From Aurelia coerulea (lineage: Eukaryota; Cnidaria; Scyphozoa; Semaeostomeae; Ulmaridae): 64,000 nucleotides of DNA. Below the pieces are notes generated by a model. That model saw only the letters and a list, made by a program, of their open reading frames with translations. It was not told the DNA's origin and did no database searches. The translations under genes and the position numbers were made by a program. The DNA is taken from contig CM076962.1 of the NCBI GenBank assembly GCA_039566865.1, forward strand, positions 9,728,743 through 9,792,742, written 5' to 3'. Positions 1 through 10,970 of the stretch are shown here, piece after piece (within the stretch, counting starts at the first letter, position 1; every line of letters begins with the position of its first letter).

Positions 1-990
1 GGATTGCAGTCAAAAACTTCGAAAACAGTATGAACGATTGTTAATAACTGATAATCCAGGGCATAATCCCGATTGATTTGGATTAAGTAAGTCATGCATG
101 TCTGACATCATGACATCTGTTTGTCCTCCTTGATCGAGTGCTTGGGCAATATCATGGATGGTTAGTATCAGTTGTGATTCACATGATCTCTTTTGGCCTG
201 AATCCATGTTGGGCAACAGAGAGGATGTTATATCTGTTGAAATGATCCATAACTTGGGAGCTGATAATATGCTCTAATATTCCTTTTTGATTACAAAGTC
301 CAACTTTGTAATCTAAGAAGGGGCTTCGATGTCAGGCAGTCAGTCAGAAAGAAAGAAAGTAACCCACTTCCGTCACGCTCGTTATAGCAATTGATTAACG
401 TTTTATCTCTGCTAATTGGCACTGAAATAAAGAAAGCGCACAGAAAGCGCAAACAAGACAGAAGTTTCTTGCGATCCTATAGCAAAATTTGACGTCGGCT
501 TATTTCATGTTAGACAGATTTGACACCATAAGATGGATAAATCACCAAGATGTTTACCCTGACACATTAACAAATTTAACCAGAATTGGCACGTTCTTGA
601 CCTCATTAGTAGCTTAATTATGTTAAAACAATCGTTTCCTAGAACGAACGCATCATTAGCCATTTATTGATAGTGATAGTACTCATTATGCAAATAAGTC
701 AACTTTAGAGGATGATGTAACCAGCGGCCTGCACAGAGGCTAGCATTCGCAGTATCACCGCAGTTAGAAGGACCACGCTCCTACACAGCTACAGATACTA
801 ACGTCGCAGGTGAAGTTGAGAGGAAAGATACAGAATCCCAGCAAACAATGGTGCCATTGACTGCGAGAAGGCACGTGACCAAATTGAACCAAAACGTCTT
901 CATGAATTTATGACTCTGCACAAAGGTTATCTTGGTGACTGCTTGTCTAAAATTAGATTCCCGCGAATAACAACAACTGAAACGTTCTGC
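1..990. other. non-coding stretch, no gene recognised
   Basis: No recognisable coding region. The only structure I see is a perfect 11-bp inverted repeat with a 3-base loop at 289-313 (GATTACAAAGT / ACTTTGTAATC). The reading frames here are short and resemble nothing I know. Confidence 0.5.
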
Positions 991-992
991 AG

Positions 993-1075
993 CAACCTCG
1001 TCCCCAGGGGCTTTTGTCATTTTGGGACGGAGACCTCCATCCCAATATGACAAAAAGTCCTGGGGACGATGTTGG
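993..1075. mobile_element. tiny palindromic MITE (about 80 bp)
   Basis: Two arms of about 33 bp face each other around 1032: TCGTCCCCAGGGGCTTTTG at 998 and its imperfect complement ending GTCCTGGGGACGA at 1069. The whole piece can fold into one hairpin. The CGTCCCCAGG end resembles short inverted-repeat elements I associate with anthozoan genomes; that is recollection, not a search. No clear target duplication is visible. Confidence 0.6.
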
Positions 1076-1318
1076 TTCTGGAGGGTTCTACATAAGTAAT
1101 TTTGCGTTATTGTAAATCTCACATGACATCTAATTTGAGACAGATGCACCAATAGTTTCATGCACGAACTAAGCAAACTAGGGGTAATAGCTTTGGATTT
1201 TTTTCGTATCATCCTCGTTTGACATAAAGATCAAAATATTGCTTTTCAGGCGATTCTTGTCCTTATGCCAGGGGCTTGACGTTCTATTGAAGGCGACTTT
1301 AGCAGCAACACTCGTCTC

Positions 1319-1844
1319 TAGCATATGTTCCAAATCTTTAAAAAGGCTGGTGTAAAATTGAGTGATCTATTTCTTTGAACTGAATGACTTCAAAGAAACT
1401 TTAGCTATTTCTCTATAATTCTACCGTTGGACTTTTCTGAAATTTTCAAGATTTTCAGAATTAGAGTGTTTTTCTTCTTTTTCAATAATTCAAGAAAAAT
1501 TTTCAAAAAAACTTAAAAACATCGTAATTTCTAAACCGTGTGACGCAACATGAAGTAATTTCGAAGAGAACTACGGTTTATGGATGCCTACAATATGATA
1601 TCAAGCAAAAGTCTGTCACTCATCTGGTTTATGATTTAGAAATTTGATGACGTCATATCCTAAAATGAGCTGAAATGGAAAATACGCTGTAATTTTGAAA
1701 AATATTCAAAACTTCTGGAAAGTCCAACAGTAGAATTACAGAGAAATACCTAAAGTTTCTTTTAGGCCATTCAATCAGAAGAAATAGGTCCTTGAATTTT
1801 ACACCCACCTTTTTACGCCGAGTTAAAGATTTGGAACCTATGCT
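1319..1844. mobile_element. hAT-like MITE, family A, copy 1
   Basis: A 526-bp element whose ends are long imperfect inverted repeats, beginning AGCATATGTTCCAAATCTTT on the left and ending GATTTGGAACCTATGCT on the right. The arms match for more than 100 bases. It is flanked by CTCGTCTC (1311-1318) and CTCGTTTC (1845-1852), an 8-bp target duplication with one mismatch, as hAT elements make. It has no coding capacity. A second copy of the same family lies at 8027-8866. Confidence 0.75.
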
Positions 1845-2356
1845 CTCGTTTCTCTGATTGTAGCTAAAAAAGCATCAACGATCATTTGGGGTTATGAAGA
1901 AATCAATATTCAGATATTCTTATGCTTGCTTAGCTCAGGACAGACTTTGTAATCATCCAAAAGAATCTTATGTTTTGAAAATTGGTGTTACATTAGCTTT
2001 TCTCCAGTCATTTAGGATGATTGATTGATCTATTGATGCTTGGTATATAGTAGTTAAGATAGGTGCCAGCTGGTTTGCATAGTCTTTAAGGATGAAGGAT
2101 GGAATTTCGTCTGGTCCTGCTGATGTGTGTGGATTCTGATTTAATAGAAGCGTCAAGACTCCCTCTTCTCTTATTTCAATGTTGGGCATGCTAGGTATCA
2201 TGCTGGGACCTAAGTCGGGGACATGCTGATTGGCCTCGATATTAAATATTGACTGGAATGTTGCGTTTAGGATGTTTGTCTTTGCCTTATCATCTGTATA
2301 TGTAAATCGGTTTTGCTTTCAAGTCTGGGGCTACCACGTTACTGATGTAAGAATTA

Positions 2357-2662
2357 TGTCTCGTTCAATTCCTACCCTCACCATCCCCCCGGGACACCCC
2401 CGGGCATTTGCGCGAAAAAATTTCCTGGCCCCCGGGCACTTGACCGTACATTTTTCCCCGGCCCCCGGGCAATTGAGTAGCATTTGGCAAGAACAGCAGC
2501 TTTTACTTATACAGTAACTGGGAATATAGCATTTTTTCAGTGCCCGGCCCCCGGGCATTTGACCATCAATTTTTCCCTGCCCCCCGGGCATTTGAGAAAG
2601 GAATTTTTGATGACCCCCGGGCTGCCCGGGGGGATGGGCAGGGTAGGAATTGAACGAGATAT
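2357..2662. mobile_element. GC-rich palindromic MITE with CCCGGG repeats
   Basis: The ends are inverted copies: TCTCGTTCAATTCCTACCCT at 2359 and AGGGTAGGAATTGAACGAGA ending at 2659, followed inward by CCCCCCGGG. Inside, a motif of the type GCCCCCGGGCATTTGAC recurs five or six times in both orientations. It is far richer in G+C than its surroundings. It splits the linker between the endonuclease and RT of the LINE at 1968-4190, so it arrived later. Target duplication is not clear. Confidence 0.7.
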
Positions 2663-3346
2663 CATATGCACTCCTGGACACTTGGTTCTGTTGCTTTTGC
2701 AATGACTTGAATCTAATTTACGAGCTCTATTCCATTGTGGATGTTTCTTCCATGACAAACTTATTACTTTCCTGTTGATCCATGGTGGGTTGAATCTGGT
2801 GGATGATAATTTGTTTGGTACATGGTCATTTATCACATAGTGACAAATTTGTTTGAATGGTTCTTACATATCTTGAACTGCACTATCGACATTGAATTCT
2901 TTCTGAAGTTTACTGAGTATGCATCCAGTTCACCCCTGATCTTGCCACAATTGGCCTTTTTCCAGATGTACAGCTTTCTTTTGATGGGCCTTTGTCTTTG
3001 AGGCTCAATGTTAGTATTTATAAAGACAGTATCATGATCACTTATACCTGGGATTATCCCAAGTCTTTTCATCAAGGTAGGTCTGTTAGTAATAAAGATA
3101 TCTAGTATGTTTGACGTCTTGTTGGCTTGTTTATCATTTGTTGTAGGGAGTTGTCAAGCAGAAATCTTAGAAATTCATCATTAATGGGCTTGGAAAACTG
3201 ATGGTTGGCAGTAGTATTCAGGCTCAATGTCAGGCAGACTTAAATCCCCACCAATCCAAAATATTGCACTCTTATTCTTCTTAATCATGGTCTCAGCTGA
3301 TAAAAACACATTTTGCATGTATGTTATATCTGATTTTGGTGGTCTA

Positions 3347-3835
3347 CCGGGTGTCCCAAAATGACGTCTTATCGTTTGATTGTGGATATGTCCATAACCG
3401 ATGAACCGATTTTCAAAAACTTTATTTCATTCGATTGCCGAAGGGCTAAATTGTATTCGAGGATGTTGGTTGTGGTTTAGGCTGATGCCAAAGGTTGAAC
3501 TCATGCGTCGTTCAGAGAATATATGTCGTTAAGAGAATACGTATTCTGTTAATACTGAGTTCAGAGAATACGAATAGGAGTTCAGCCTTTTGCATCACAT
3601 CTAAAATGTTGACCGGAAAAATAGGCCGTTTCTTTCTCATGCCATCTAAGGCTTGAATTTGAGCAGGTTTATCGATCTTCTTTTCGACATGAAAACGCAG
3701 TTGTAAAACCACAACCAACATCTAAAATACAATTTAGCCTTTAGGGAATCAAATAAAACAAAGCTTTTGAAAATCGGTTCATTGGTTATGGACATTTAAG
3801 CAATCAAACACAATACATCATTTTGAGACACCCGG
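3347..3835. mobile_element. TA-flanked MITE with long inverted repeats
   Basis: A 489-bp element beginning CCGGGTGTCCCAAAATGACG and ending CATTTTGAGACACCCGG. The two arms match imperfectly for about 140 bases. It is bordered on both sides by TA (3345-3346 and 3836-3837), the target duplication of Tc1/mariner-type elements. It sits inside the endonuclease region of the dead LINE. A separate end of the same type (ACCGGGTGTCCCAAAA) is seen near 7658. Confidence 0.75.
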
Positions 3836-4389
3836 TATATAGGGAACCTATCATGATTTGACTTTTCCTTTTATGAGTTATTTTCACCCATACTTCCTCT
3901 CCTGCAGCCTTGATAGATATCTTTTGGGGGTTTAAATCTTTCTTAACAGCTAGCAGGACGCTACCATCACCATCCTGTCTGTCTTCTCCTTCTACTTCGC
4001 AAAAAATTCTGCAGGGAATAATTCACTGTTCTTTACATTATTGTTGAGCCATATCTCTGTTCCAATTATAATGTCAGGCATTCCTGAATTCAACATGTTC
4101 AAAACAGCCTCTTTCTTATTTGTAATGCTTTCAAAATTGATTATAATATTTTTGACATTAGTTCTTTGCTGTTTTAACTTGTTCCCAGTTGTTTCAAATT
4201 TTTAATCATCTTTGTGCAACCTCTTGGGAGTTGATGTTAAAGACAAATGACGGATATATAGCGTCTGGTTTAGAAATAGAGCAAAAGACGGCTGCATTCT
4301 TTCATTTGTCCAATTGATTTGATAATCTCTCGAGATGGCGAATACAATAGGCTATATTTAGATTGCCCAGGCCTCTAACTTTAGTTGCC

Positions 4390-5031
4390 TTAAAGCCGCT
4401 CTTACACGGTCAGATTCATCGAATTCGATTTGTCGAATTCGACAAAATCTGACCGTGTAAAGGCAAACATCGGATGACTGATGCCATGGTCAGACTGTCG
4501 AATTCGATTTTTCAAGAATCGGACCCGTTTTATTGCTTTCGATTTAACGAATGGCAAATGAATAAAGTTGTTTCCTCACCTACGCCCTACGTCATGGTTC
4601 CGCATTGTAATGCTTTGAAGATTGCGTAATTCTTATTGATTCTCAAACCACACGCAAGCAAAATGGCGTCCGCCCGGCCTAAGTTCAAGAAAAACGAAGA
4701 AATAGAGACCTTTATTGCTGAATACGAGATGGAGGAAAATCTTTGCAATGTCTTGTTGACTGCATACAAAGATAGAGACGCCCGCCATTCCTTTGTCCAT
4801 TTTGTACGACGTTTTCTTTATTTTTGCATTTTTTAAGCACCAAACTGATTATCATTGCTGCTGAAGCAACTTCTTCGTCCATTTTCTGTTAAGTTTTTAT
4901 AGGGATTTTGATAGGTATGCACTTCGACTAAATCTGACCGTGTAAAAGCTCACATTCAATTCGACAAATCTGAAGCAAAAACTGATTCGACAAATCGAAT
5001 TCGACAAAATCTGACCGTGTAAGGGCGGCTT
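4390..5031. mobile_element. Harbinger-like element remnant
   Basis: Inverted ends AAAGCCGCTCTTACACGGTC (about 4390) and GACCGTGTAAGGGCGGCTTT (to about 5031) bound about 640 bp. The motif TCGAATTCGACAAAATCTGA recurs at both ends and internally. The middle carries a MADF-like coding fragment (separate entry), which fits the DNA-binding accessory protein of PIF/Harbinger elements. A second inverted pair just outside (AAAGACAAATGACGGA at 4231 and its complement at 5038) suggests insertion into, or growth from, an older palindrome. Confidence 0.6.
4636..4836 (+). pseudogene. MADF/SANT-like DNA-binding domain fragment
   Basis: A 66-residue frame lying entirely within the inverted-repeat element at 4390-5031. 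Its middle (IETFIAEYEMEENL, then YKDRDARHSF) follows the MADF pattern: a FI..Y.....L segment, a missing or altered Trp position, then Y+.RD.R. In PIF/Harbinger transposons a separate Myb/MADF protein helps the transposase reach DNA. Here only the first helix and a half remain before the frame runs into unrelated residues (VRRFLYFCIF), so this is a remnant. The resemblance is from memory of the family; a profile search would settle it. Confidence 0.5.
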
Positions 5032-5059
5032 TGTATCTCCGTCATTTGTCTTTAAGATT

Positions 5060-6320
5060 GGAGTAGTATCCTCAACTGCTGCACCAGAGTTTGAATTACT
5101 GGATGTAAGTATGCTGAAGCTATTTGGTGATTCAGGTATAGTTGCCTAAAAACAGACTAGATGAAAAGTTTGGCAAGCCACATTGATCCATTCAAAACTA
5201 GAATATGCCAGTGCTTCATTAACCTCATAATGCCTGAATTGCTTATGTTTTTCTTCTTTCTGCCGAACGCAGATTAAAAAAGTTCGTCAGTGTCACCAAT
5301 GACTATGATTGGGAGAGTAGTTTATGCCAGAATTAGAGCTCCAAGCAGGGTTTTCTTCTTGAAGGCGGCAGCGGCCATTATTCACCCCTATAGCCCCCCG
5401 TAGATCCTGCAATGCCTTAAAGTAGGACAATGATTACAAAAAGTACCGAGGGTGTAAACAATCTTTTGGCATGTTTGCAAAATCTTTTGATTGTAAAAAT
5501 ATCAAGGTACGATAGCTGAAAATAGAAGGTGCTGCACTGAAAGTGATAACTTCACAACATATCCACAACTCCTTCCTCTCGATCAGATATTATACTTTTT
5601 TTTAAAGAATACTGTGAAAGGGCAGAGTGCAAAGCACAAAATTCTTCTCAAATATGATCTGAGTTGCCACTATAAGTTACTCTATGACGTGGCAAAAGAA
5701 ATTATGAAGTTCTTTTGATCAGAAACAAATACCAATGAAAGTAAGGGAAACGGAAGACAGATGCCGTGGATAGAAATAACGCATGCCAAAGACTAGTCAC
5801 ACAACAAATGAAAGCTAAGTGTGGGAATAGCACTAAAATAAGATCAAATAGCTCTTTCCCAATCAAGCATCTTTTCCATTAGCATTAGTGTATTCAAACC
5901 TGCCAGAATTACCACAAAAGCTACATTAAGCCCCCTCGCTAAAAGCGTCTCCCTTCTGTCTGCTTTTCTCAGCACTCTCTTCCTCCCTTGAGCCTTTAAA
6001 ATAACACAAAGAATTTGTGGGAAATGCCCCTTGACGCAATCCTTGAATTATCTAATCATCTATCATTTAGAGGTATTCTGTATGAAATTAATGATGGCTC
6101 ATGAGACGATTAGATGAAATTAATGATGGATCTCGTGCATTGTAAGCACAAACTTAGCCTTTTATGAAACATTTTAAATGAAACAGTTTTGAATACAGTT
6201 TTAACTTTGATGTAATCTTTGATTACTTGTTTATCCTTTTTTGTTTGACAGGTCCTCTTGACTGATAACAGAGTTTCAATTCTGAAAGAGTAAGCCCGTA
6301 TAAATATTACTTATTATTAT
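5060..6320. other. intergenic stretch, nothing recognised
   Basis: No coding similarity, tandem repeat or convincing inverted repeat found on either strand. Confidence 0.4.
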
Positions 6321-6329
6321 ATTTTTATT

Positions 6330-6625
6330 ATGAACGTAACTCGTCACTCGCAATATAAGCACCACCTCGTGAAATACATGTTAACTCGTAGCTCGCAATG
6401 TAAGATGTAACTCTTAAAAATAAAAGGAAACTCGTAGCTTGTAGCTCGTAGTATAAGAAATAACTCGTAAAATAACTGTATCTTGTAACTTGTAGTACAA
6501 GGAGCAACTCGTAAAATAAATGCAACTTGTAACTCGTAGTATACGAAATAACTCGTATAATAAATGTAACTCGTAACTTGTAACTCATGGTATAACATGT
6601 AACTCGTATCATAGATTTTAAACTT
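6330..6625. repeat. degenerate short-period repeat (AACTCGTA-type)
   Basis: About 300 bp of loosely repeated units such as AACTCGTA and AACTTGTAGTA with AAATAA spacers. The minus strand stays open in more than one frame (repeated YELRVTS-like words) because of the repetition, not because of a protein. Confidence 0.7.
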
Positions 6626-6654
6626 ATAACCCATGGATTAGAAACCCACTCTTT

Positions 6655-6765
6655 CCCCTCCTGAACATTTCAAGACAAGGTGTTTTGAAGCCTTTCCAAT
6701 GTTCAGAAATTACTCAAGTACTTTCCAAGTAATATGATACAGAAAACAAGTGCGAATGCAACACA
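6655..6765. repeat. dispersed repeat shared with 20,790-20,900
   Basis: The block containing CCAATGTTCAGAAATTAC, ACTTTCCAAGTAATATGATAC and AAAACAAGTG recurs in recognisable form at about 20,790-20,900. Family unknown. Confidence 0.55.
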
Positions 6766-6776
6766 AAAACTTTGAT

Positions 6777-7092
6777 GTCATCCTCTACAAAAATAGAAGG
6801 CTAAACTTGGCCTTGTACAGGCCAAGTTTTAGCCTTGTAGAGGGGATTATGACCTTGTTATGACCTTGTACTAGCCTTGGAAGAAAATTACAAGGCTATC
6901 AGTAAGATTCCAAGCTGCAACCAGTCTAACACAATGTTTCCACAAGGCCTCTGCAAGGCTAATTAGCATTTTTCAAGCCATTTACAAGGTTACAGCAAGG
7001 CTATTCCAGGCTAAAACAAGGTTACAAGGCCATAACTACAAGGCTTGTACATGGCTATTACATGACCTTGTATGTTCGTACAGGATGACAGC
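6777..7092. repeat. CAAGGCTA-rich repeat with weak inverted ends
   Basis: About 310 bp built from CAAGGCTA / TAGCCTTG words in both orientations. The first 60 bases fold back on themselves (GGCTAAACTTGGCCTTGTAC... against GGCCAAGTTTTAGCC). The outer ends GTCATCCTCTAC and GTACAGGATGAC are near-complementary, so the piece may be a small MITE whose interior has expanded. Confidence 0.5.
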
Positions 7093-7655
7093 ATCCTGTC
7101 AATAACAAGTCAGTCACTAACGTTTCTGTGAGAGCTTCTTGAGTTGATTGCAGACTCTGAACAATTCTTAGTTTGGTATTTCGATGATGAGACAACCATC
7201 ATTCTACAAGTGATTTCATATCTCTTGGAGCTACTTTCTTTTCATTAGATACTTTTTGAAACTGCTTATACAACATGGGAAATTAAAAAGGATTTAAAAG
7301 ATCATGTAGCAAAACAGGGCGTTTTTTGAGGATCTGAAGGGCGCAACTCAAAAATTTTCCAAAAAAATCCCTGGACCCCCAAACTCACTGAATTTGCTCG
7401 CACTTTGCTCTCGCTTGTAAGATGATCAAAATATTAGCTCCCGCCCCACTGCAGCTCTGTATTAACAATTGATTTATGCAACTTTTTTGAACAACCCTTT
7501 ACGTTTGGAAGGTTTTTAGTCAAATCTGAATGGGGACTGTATCAAGATCTTTATCCTAAACTGCTGTATATTTTGCATGCACAGCACCATATAGAAATGC
7601 CCCCCCCCCAGCCAAAAGAAAATGTTATGATTTCTAGAATGTGTTTGTGCAGCCC
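7093..7655. other. intergenic stretch, nothing recognised
   Basis: No coding similarity. It contains a C run at about 7601-7610 and scattered CTCGC words. No inverted repeat I can pair. Confidence 0.35.
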
Positions 7656-7800
7656 TACCGGGTGTCCCAAAATAGTATAGGTGTTTGAACAATTCCTGTG
7701 AAGGAGCCTTGTATTAAAAAAATTTATTTTCAGTTTATGGTGTAGATGAGATCTCAACTTAGATTTGCAACCTTGCGTATCCAAATTGAGAACGTATTTC
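7656..7800. mobile_element. solo end of a CCGGGTGTCCC-type element
   Basis: ACCGGGTGTCCCAAAATAG repeats the terminal sequence of the TA-flanked MITE at 3347-3835. No matching opposite end is found nearby, so this is a truncated or solo terminus. The right limit is a guess. Confidence 0.4.
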
Positions 7801-8026
7801 CAGAGTAATTCACTTATACAGGCAAAATTTCTCAGGCAGCCTACGACGCAGATGGTTATTTAACAATGCAGTTATTATGTGTAATTTATAAAGAGTTTCT
7901 GGGGCAGCTAAATACATTGTTTTTGGAAGTGCAATTTACACTATGAAAGTGCAATTTACTGTTCACTATTCTAAAGGCCAATATGACTGAACAATCACAA
8001 CTGCAACAAAACTTGGGTGAGAAAGA

Positions 8027-8866
8027 ATGCATAGGTTCCAAATCTTTATCTCGGCGTATAAAGGTGGGTGTAAAATTCAATGACCTAATTCTTCTGATTG
8101 AATCATGGGGGGGGGGGGGGGTGGTTGTTCTTCCATGGTAAAGGTACCTGGGGATGTGCAGTGAGAAAGGGTATACTACTTCAGACCTCTAGTCTAGCCA
8201 AGGGTATACTTTTTTGACAATACTGGTCTAGCGAATGGTCATGATATCATATTTGGTACAAATTTGACAATATTGGTCCAGGAAATGATCAGAATTGGTC
8301 TAGTCAAGGGTATCATTTTTGCAAAAATTAGTCTAGCCAACGGTACCCTTTTGAATATGCTCATGGGGGACCCCTACCCTAAATTTGGCCAAGAACCCCC
8401 CCCCGTGGATTGAATGGCTTGAAAGCAACATTAGATATTTAATTTAAATTGTACCATTGGACTTTCCAGAAATTTTGAATATTTTTGGAACCTAGAGCAT
8501 ATCTTACATTTCAACTCATTTGAGGATGTGACATCATCAAATTTTTAAATCATAAACCAAATGAGTGACAGACTTTTGCTTGATACCATTTTGTAGGCAT
8601 TCATAAACTGTATGGTTTTCTTCAAAATTATTCCATGTTACGTCAAACAGTTTAGAAATTACGATGGTTTTAAGTTATTTTGATAATTTTTCCTGAAGTT
8701 TTGAAAAAGAAGAAAAACACTTTAATTCTGAAAATATTGAATATTTCAGAAAATTCAAAAGGTAGAATTATAGAGATTTAGCTGAAGTTTCTTTGAAGTT
8801 CTTCAGTTCAAAGAAATAGGTCACTCAATTTTACACCAGCCTTTTTAAAGATTTGAAACCTATGCT
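8027..8866. mobile_element. hAT-like MITE, family A, copy 2 (with nested element)
   Basis: Begins ATGCATAGGTTCCAAATC and ends GATTTGAAACCTATGCT, matching copy 1 at 1319-1844 in the opposite orientation. It is flanked by GAGAAAGA at 8019-8026 and again at 8867-8874, an exact 8-bp duplication. It is 840 bp long only because a 304-bp element (8104-8407) has inserted into it. Without that element and its own 8-bp duplication it is about 528 bp, nearly the length of copy 1. Confidence 0.85.
8104..8407. mobile_element. hAT-like MITE, family B, nested
   Basis: Ends CATGGGGGG and CCCCCGTG, with GATTGAAT on both sides (8096-8103 and 8408-8415), an exact 8-bp target duplication inside family A copy 2. 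The interior has imperfect direct repeats of the type GGTCTAGCCAAGGGTATA spaced about 35-60 bp apart. A relative lies at 28,790-29,145. CA..GGGG ends plus an 8-bp duplication are hAT hallmarks. No coding capacity. Confidence 0.85.
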
Positions 8867-8874
8867 GAGAAAGA

Positions 8875-9740
8875 TCCTTTAGTTCTAGAAGACACTACTC
8901 AACACCGTTCAAGTTCCTTCAGTCCTTGAACCTTGCACTGTGAACTGTTTATGTGCAAATGCATCTTTCCTTTTAACATTTTATCTAATATCATATAATA
9001 GTTTCATTGATCAGGAGATTTTTAAGATTTCAATGGTTGAACTGACTCAAAATTGGCTTCATTTTTTTTGAAAACTTTTTTGAACAAATTTTATTAAAAA
9101 CAAAGACAAATATAACCAAAAGATAACCAAAGCCAGACGAACCTCATCAGGATAAAAATATGTGTATGAAGTGAACAATGAAAAAAGTCTTTAATTTTGA
9201 ACAAAAAACTAAAACAGAGCTAGCAACTCCTATGAAAATTGGAAGAGTGTTTCAAAGTTTGGAACCAAAATACTGAATTGTTTGAAGACCATACAAGGTG
9301 GCATTTTTAAAAGATTTGAAAAGATCACCTCTTAAAAATACTACAAGGGTTCTTCAGGGTGTGGTACAAATACTCCTACCTGGAAAACAAACAATTATAC
9401 CTCCGCGAAGGTGACCCAGACACTCTAAGATTGATACTTGAGAACTGAAATCAAACTGTGCAATGTTGCTCAGTAGATACTAATCTATATGCTAAATTAT
9501 GCCTACACATGTATTTGATCATATCCAGCTCAATTTGAAACAAAAATGTCAATTCAATGCCTCATTTCATTGTTTCAATCTTGTTGGTAATAATCATGAT
9601 AATCATAACTTAATATCTTCTTATTGTCACAGCAACAAGAACAATGCAGAAAATTTGATTTAATTACGTGCTTTTGATTGTTTGCATCAAATTCCACCTA
9701 TACACAAAGTTTAGAGAATATAGCTACTATAATAGCAATG
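8875..9740. other. intergenic stretch, nothing recognised
   Basis: AT-rich, no coding similarity, no tandem repeat. No further SSU72 exon was recognised here, although the gene is transcribed in this direction. Confidence 0.35.
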
Positions 9741-9744
9741 AAAA

Positions 9745-9816
9745 AGAGGGGGGGGGGGGGGTTCCCCCCCAGGCATTGACCGCTTCAAAAGTCCCAGGTG
9801 AGATAGGGTTAAGGAA
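9745..9816. mobile_element. solo right end of the piggyBac-like MITE family
   Basis: The sequence CCCAGGTGAGATAGGGTTAA (ending about 9812) matches the right terminus of the TTAA-flanked element at 46,837-47,397, preceded by a G/C run. The left end is not found, so this is a truncated copy. Confidence 0.5.
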
Positions 9817-9819
9817 TCC

Positions 9820-10970
9820 TGATCAAATGTACAATTAGCAGGCCTGGCTTTGAGCATTTTAGCACGCGAGCGGTACATCACTCTCCTCGGTGAAGTCAGG
9901 CGGGCGATTTTCATTCTATAGAAAATCGTCATAAAAAGTGTATGAATAAAACGAGGAATCCAATACTTGTCTTTAAACAGCTAACCTTACAAAACAAGAC
10001 TGCGATTCTCTCACAGAAAGAAACTTTATTTTTATGTATTCGCAAATCAACCACATACCAACGAGGATGTCTTGGCGGTCTCCGGTAATATTTTTCCGGT
10101 GCTTGAGTTTCTTAATTTTTTGTTGATCTGAGAGTTTAGTATCTCAAAAAGGGCTCTGTAAGTAAAAAATATAGGCAAGACATCGAAGAAAGTTAATGTA
10201 AATGTATCATACAGTCCTGTTTTCATCTTTCTCAAAGTCCTAGGCTCGAAAGGTGATTGTTTCTGATAGATACCAAATGACTTTTTCAATGGTCATAACA
10301 GTCAGGTGTAAAGGATTTCAAAGAATTTTAACTCACAGACGACAGACGACGACAGTTTTAACTCACACTTAATTCCTGAGTTCAGTAAAATTTTAGCGTC
10401 TTTCCAAGGTGACACTAAACTGATACATCCAAAACACAGAAGTTGCCCTACATCCAATGTGAACCCGACTCTAGTATTTATAGTAGAAATTGTATATGCG
10501 TAGCCCTATGTATTAGTACTTGTTTGTATATTTAGATTTAGTTTTTAGTTACCTGTTTTCTATGTTATAGCCATGGGGTAGTCATGGTCTTCTTCTCCTC
10601 ATGGCATCGTCCTTGTAGTGTAGTAAAGTAGTTTGTAAGTGTTGTTTTAGGTAATCTCGTCTTTGTAAAATTTTATATTGGATAAAAAAAAGAAAAAAAA
10701 AAAGAATTTGTTTGGCTGTTGCTTTTCGAAATGTTTCGTTTGCTTTTCGCGTGACTTGTCAAGTAACGATTTATGTGAGTAGATGACTTCCTGAGAAATT
10801 AAAGGTAAAGAATAATTATATTTTGAGGTCAAATATATGGGATTAACTTCCTCTCAATATTTTAGTTTTACTTAAGAGGTAATGAAGTGTGATGAGTAAT
10901 GAATGAAAATGGAATGAATGGAAAGGCGGGCAGTTCCAATGTGAACTGATGTGGAGGTGGGTGATGAATA
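9820..10970. other. intergenic or SSU72 intronic stretch
   Basis: No recognised coding sequence. An A-rich tract at 10,682-10,704 and a repeated GACGACAG word near 10,338 are the only visible structure. Remaining SSU72 exons would lie at or below this region, but I could not identify them. Confidence 0.35.

Larger units (their letters stand above)
1968..4190 (-). pseudogene. dead non-LTR retrotransposon: endonuclease to start of RT
   Basis: Reading the minus strand from about 4190 downward, an AP-endonuclease domain starts (NFESITNKKEAVLNMLNSG, then a GTEIWL catalytic-glutamate motif). It continues after an interruption to the SDHD motif near 3040. A linker (NPPWINRKV near 2780) and the first part of a reverse transcriptase follow (SAGPDEIPSFILKD near 2120). 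The frame changes at about 2835. RT is cut off at about 1970, before the FADD box. Two later DNA elements interrupt it (2357-2662 and 3347-3835). It looks like a long-dead 3'-truncated LINE of the CR1/L2-like group with no function left. Confidence 0.8.

Noticed and set aside
781..1212. 143-codon minus-strand frame
   Set aside because: It crosses a hairpin MITE and has no family resemblance.
2331..2705. Overlapping frames on both strands around 2330-2700 with CPGG/PPGH words
   Set aside because: They read the CCCGGG palindromes of the GC-rich MITE; only the LINE linker at about 2670-2836 (minus) has coding ancestry.
10047..10289. 80-codon minus-strand frame as a later SSU72 exon
   Set aside because: Its residues do not match the conserved C-terminal half of Ssu72 (no CEERV-like or HML-like motif).
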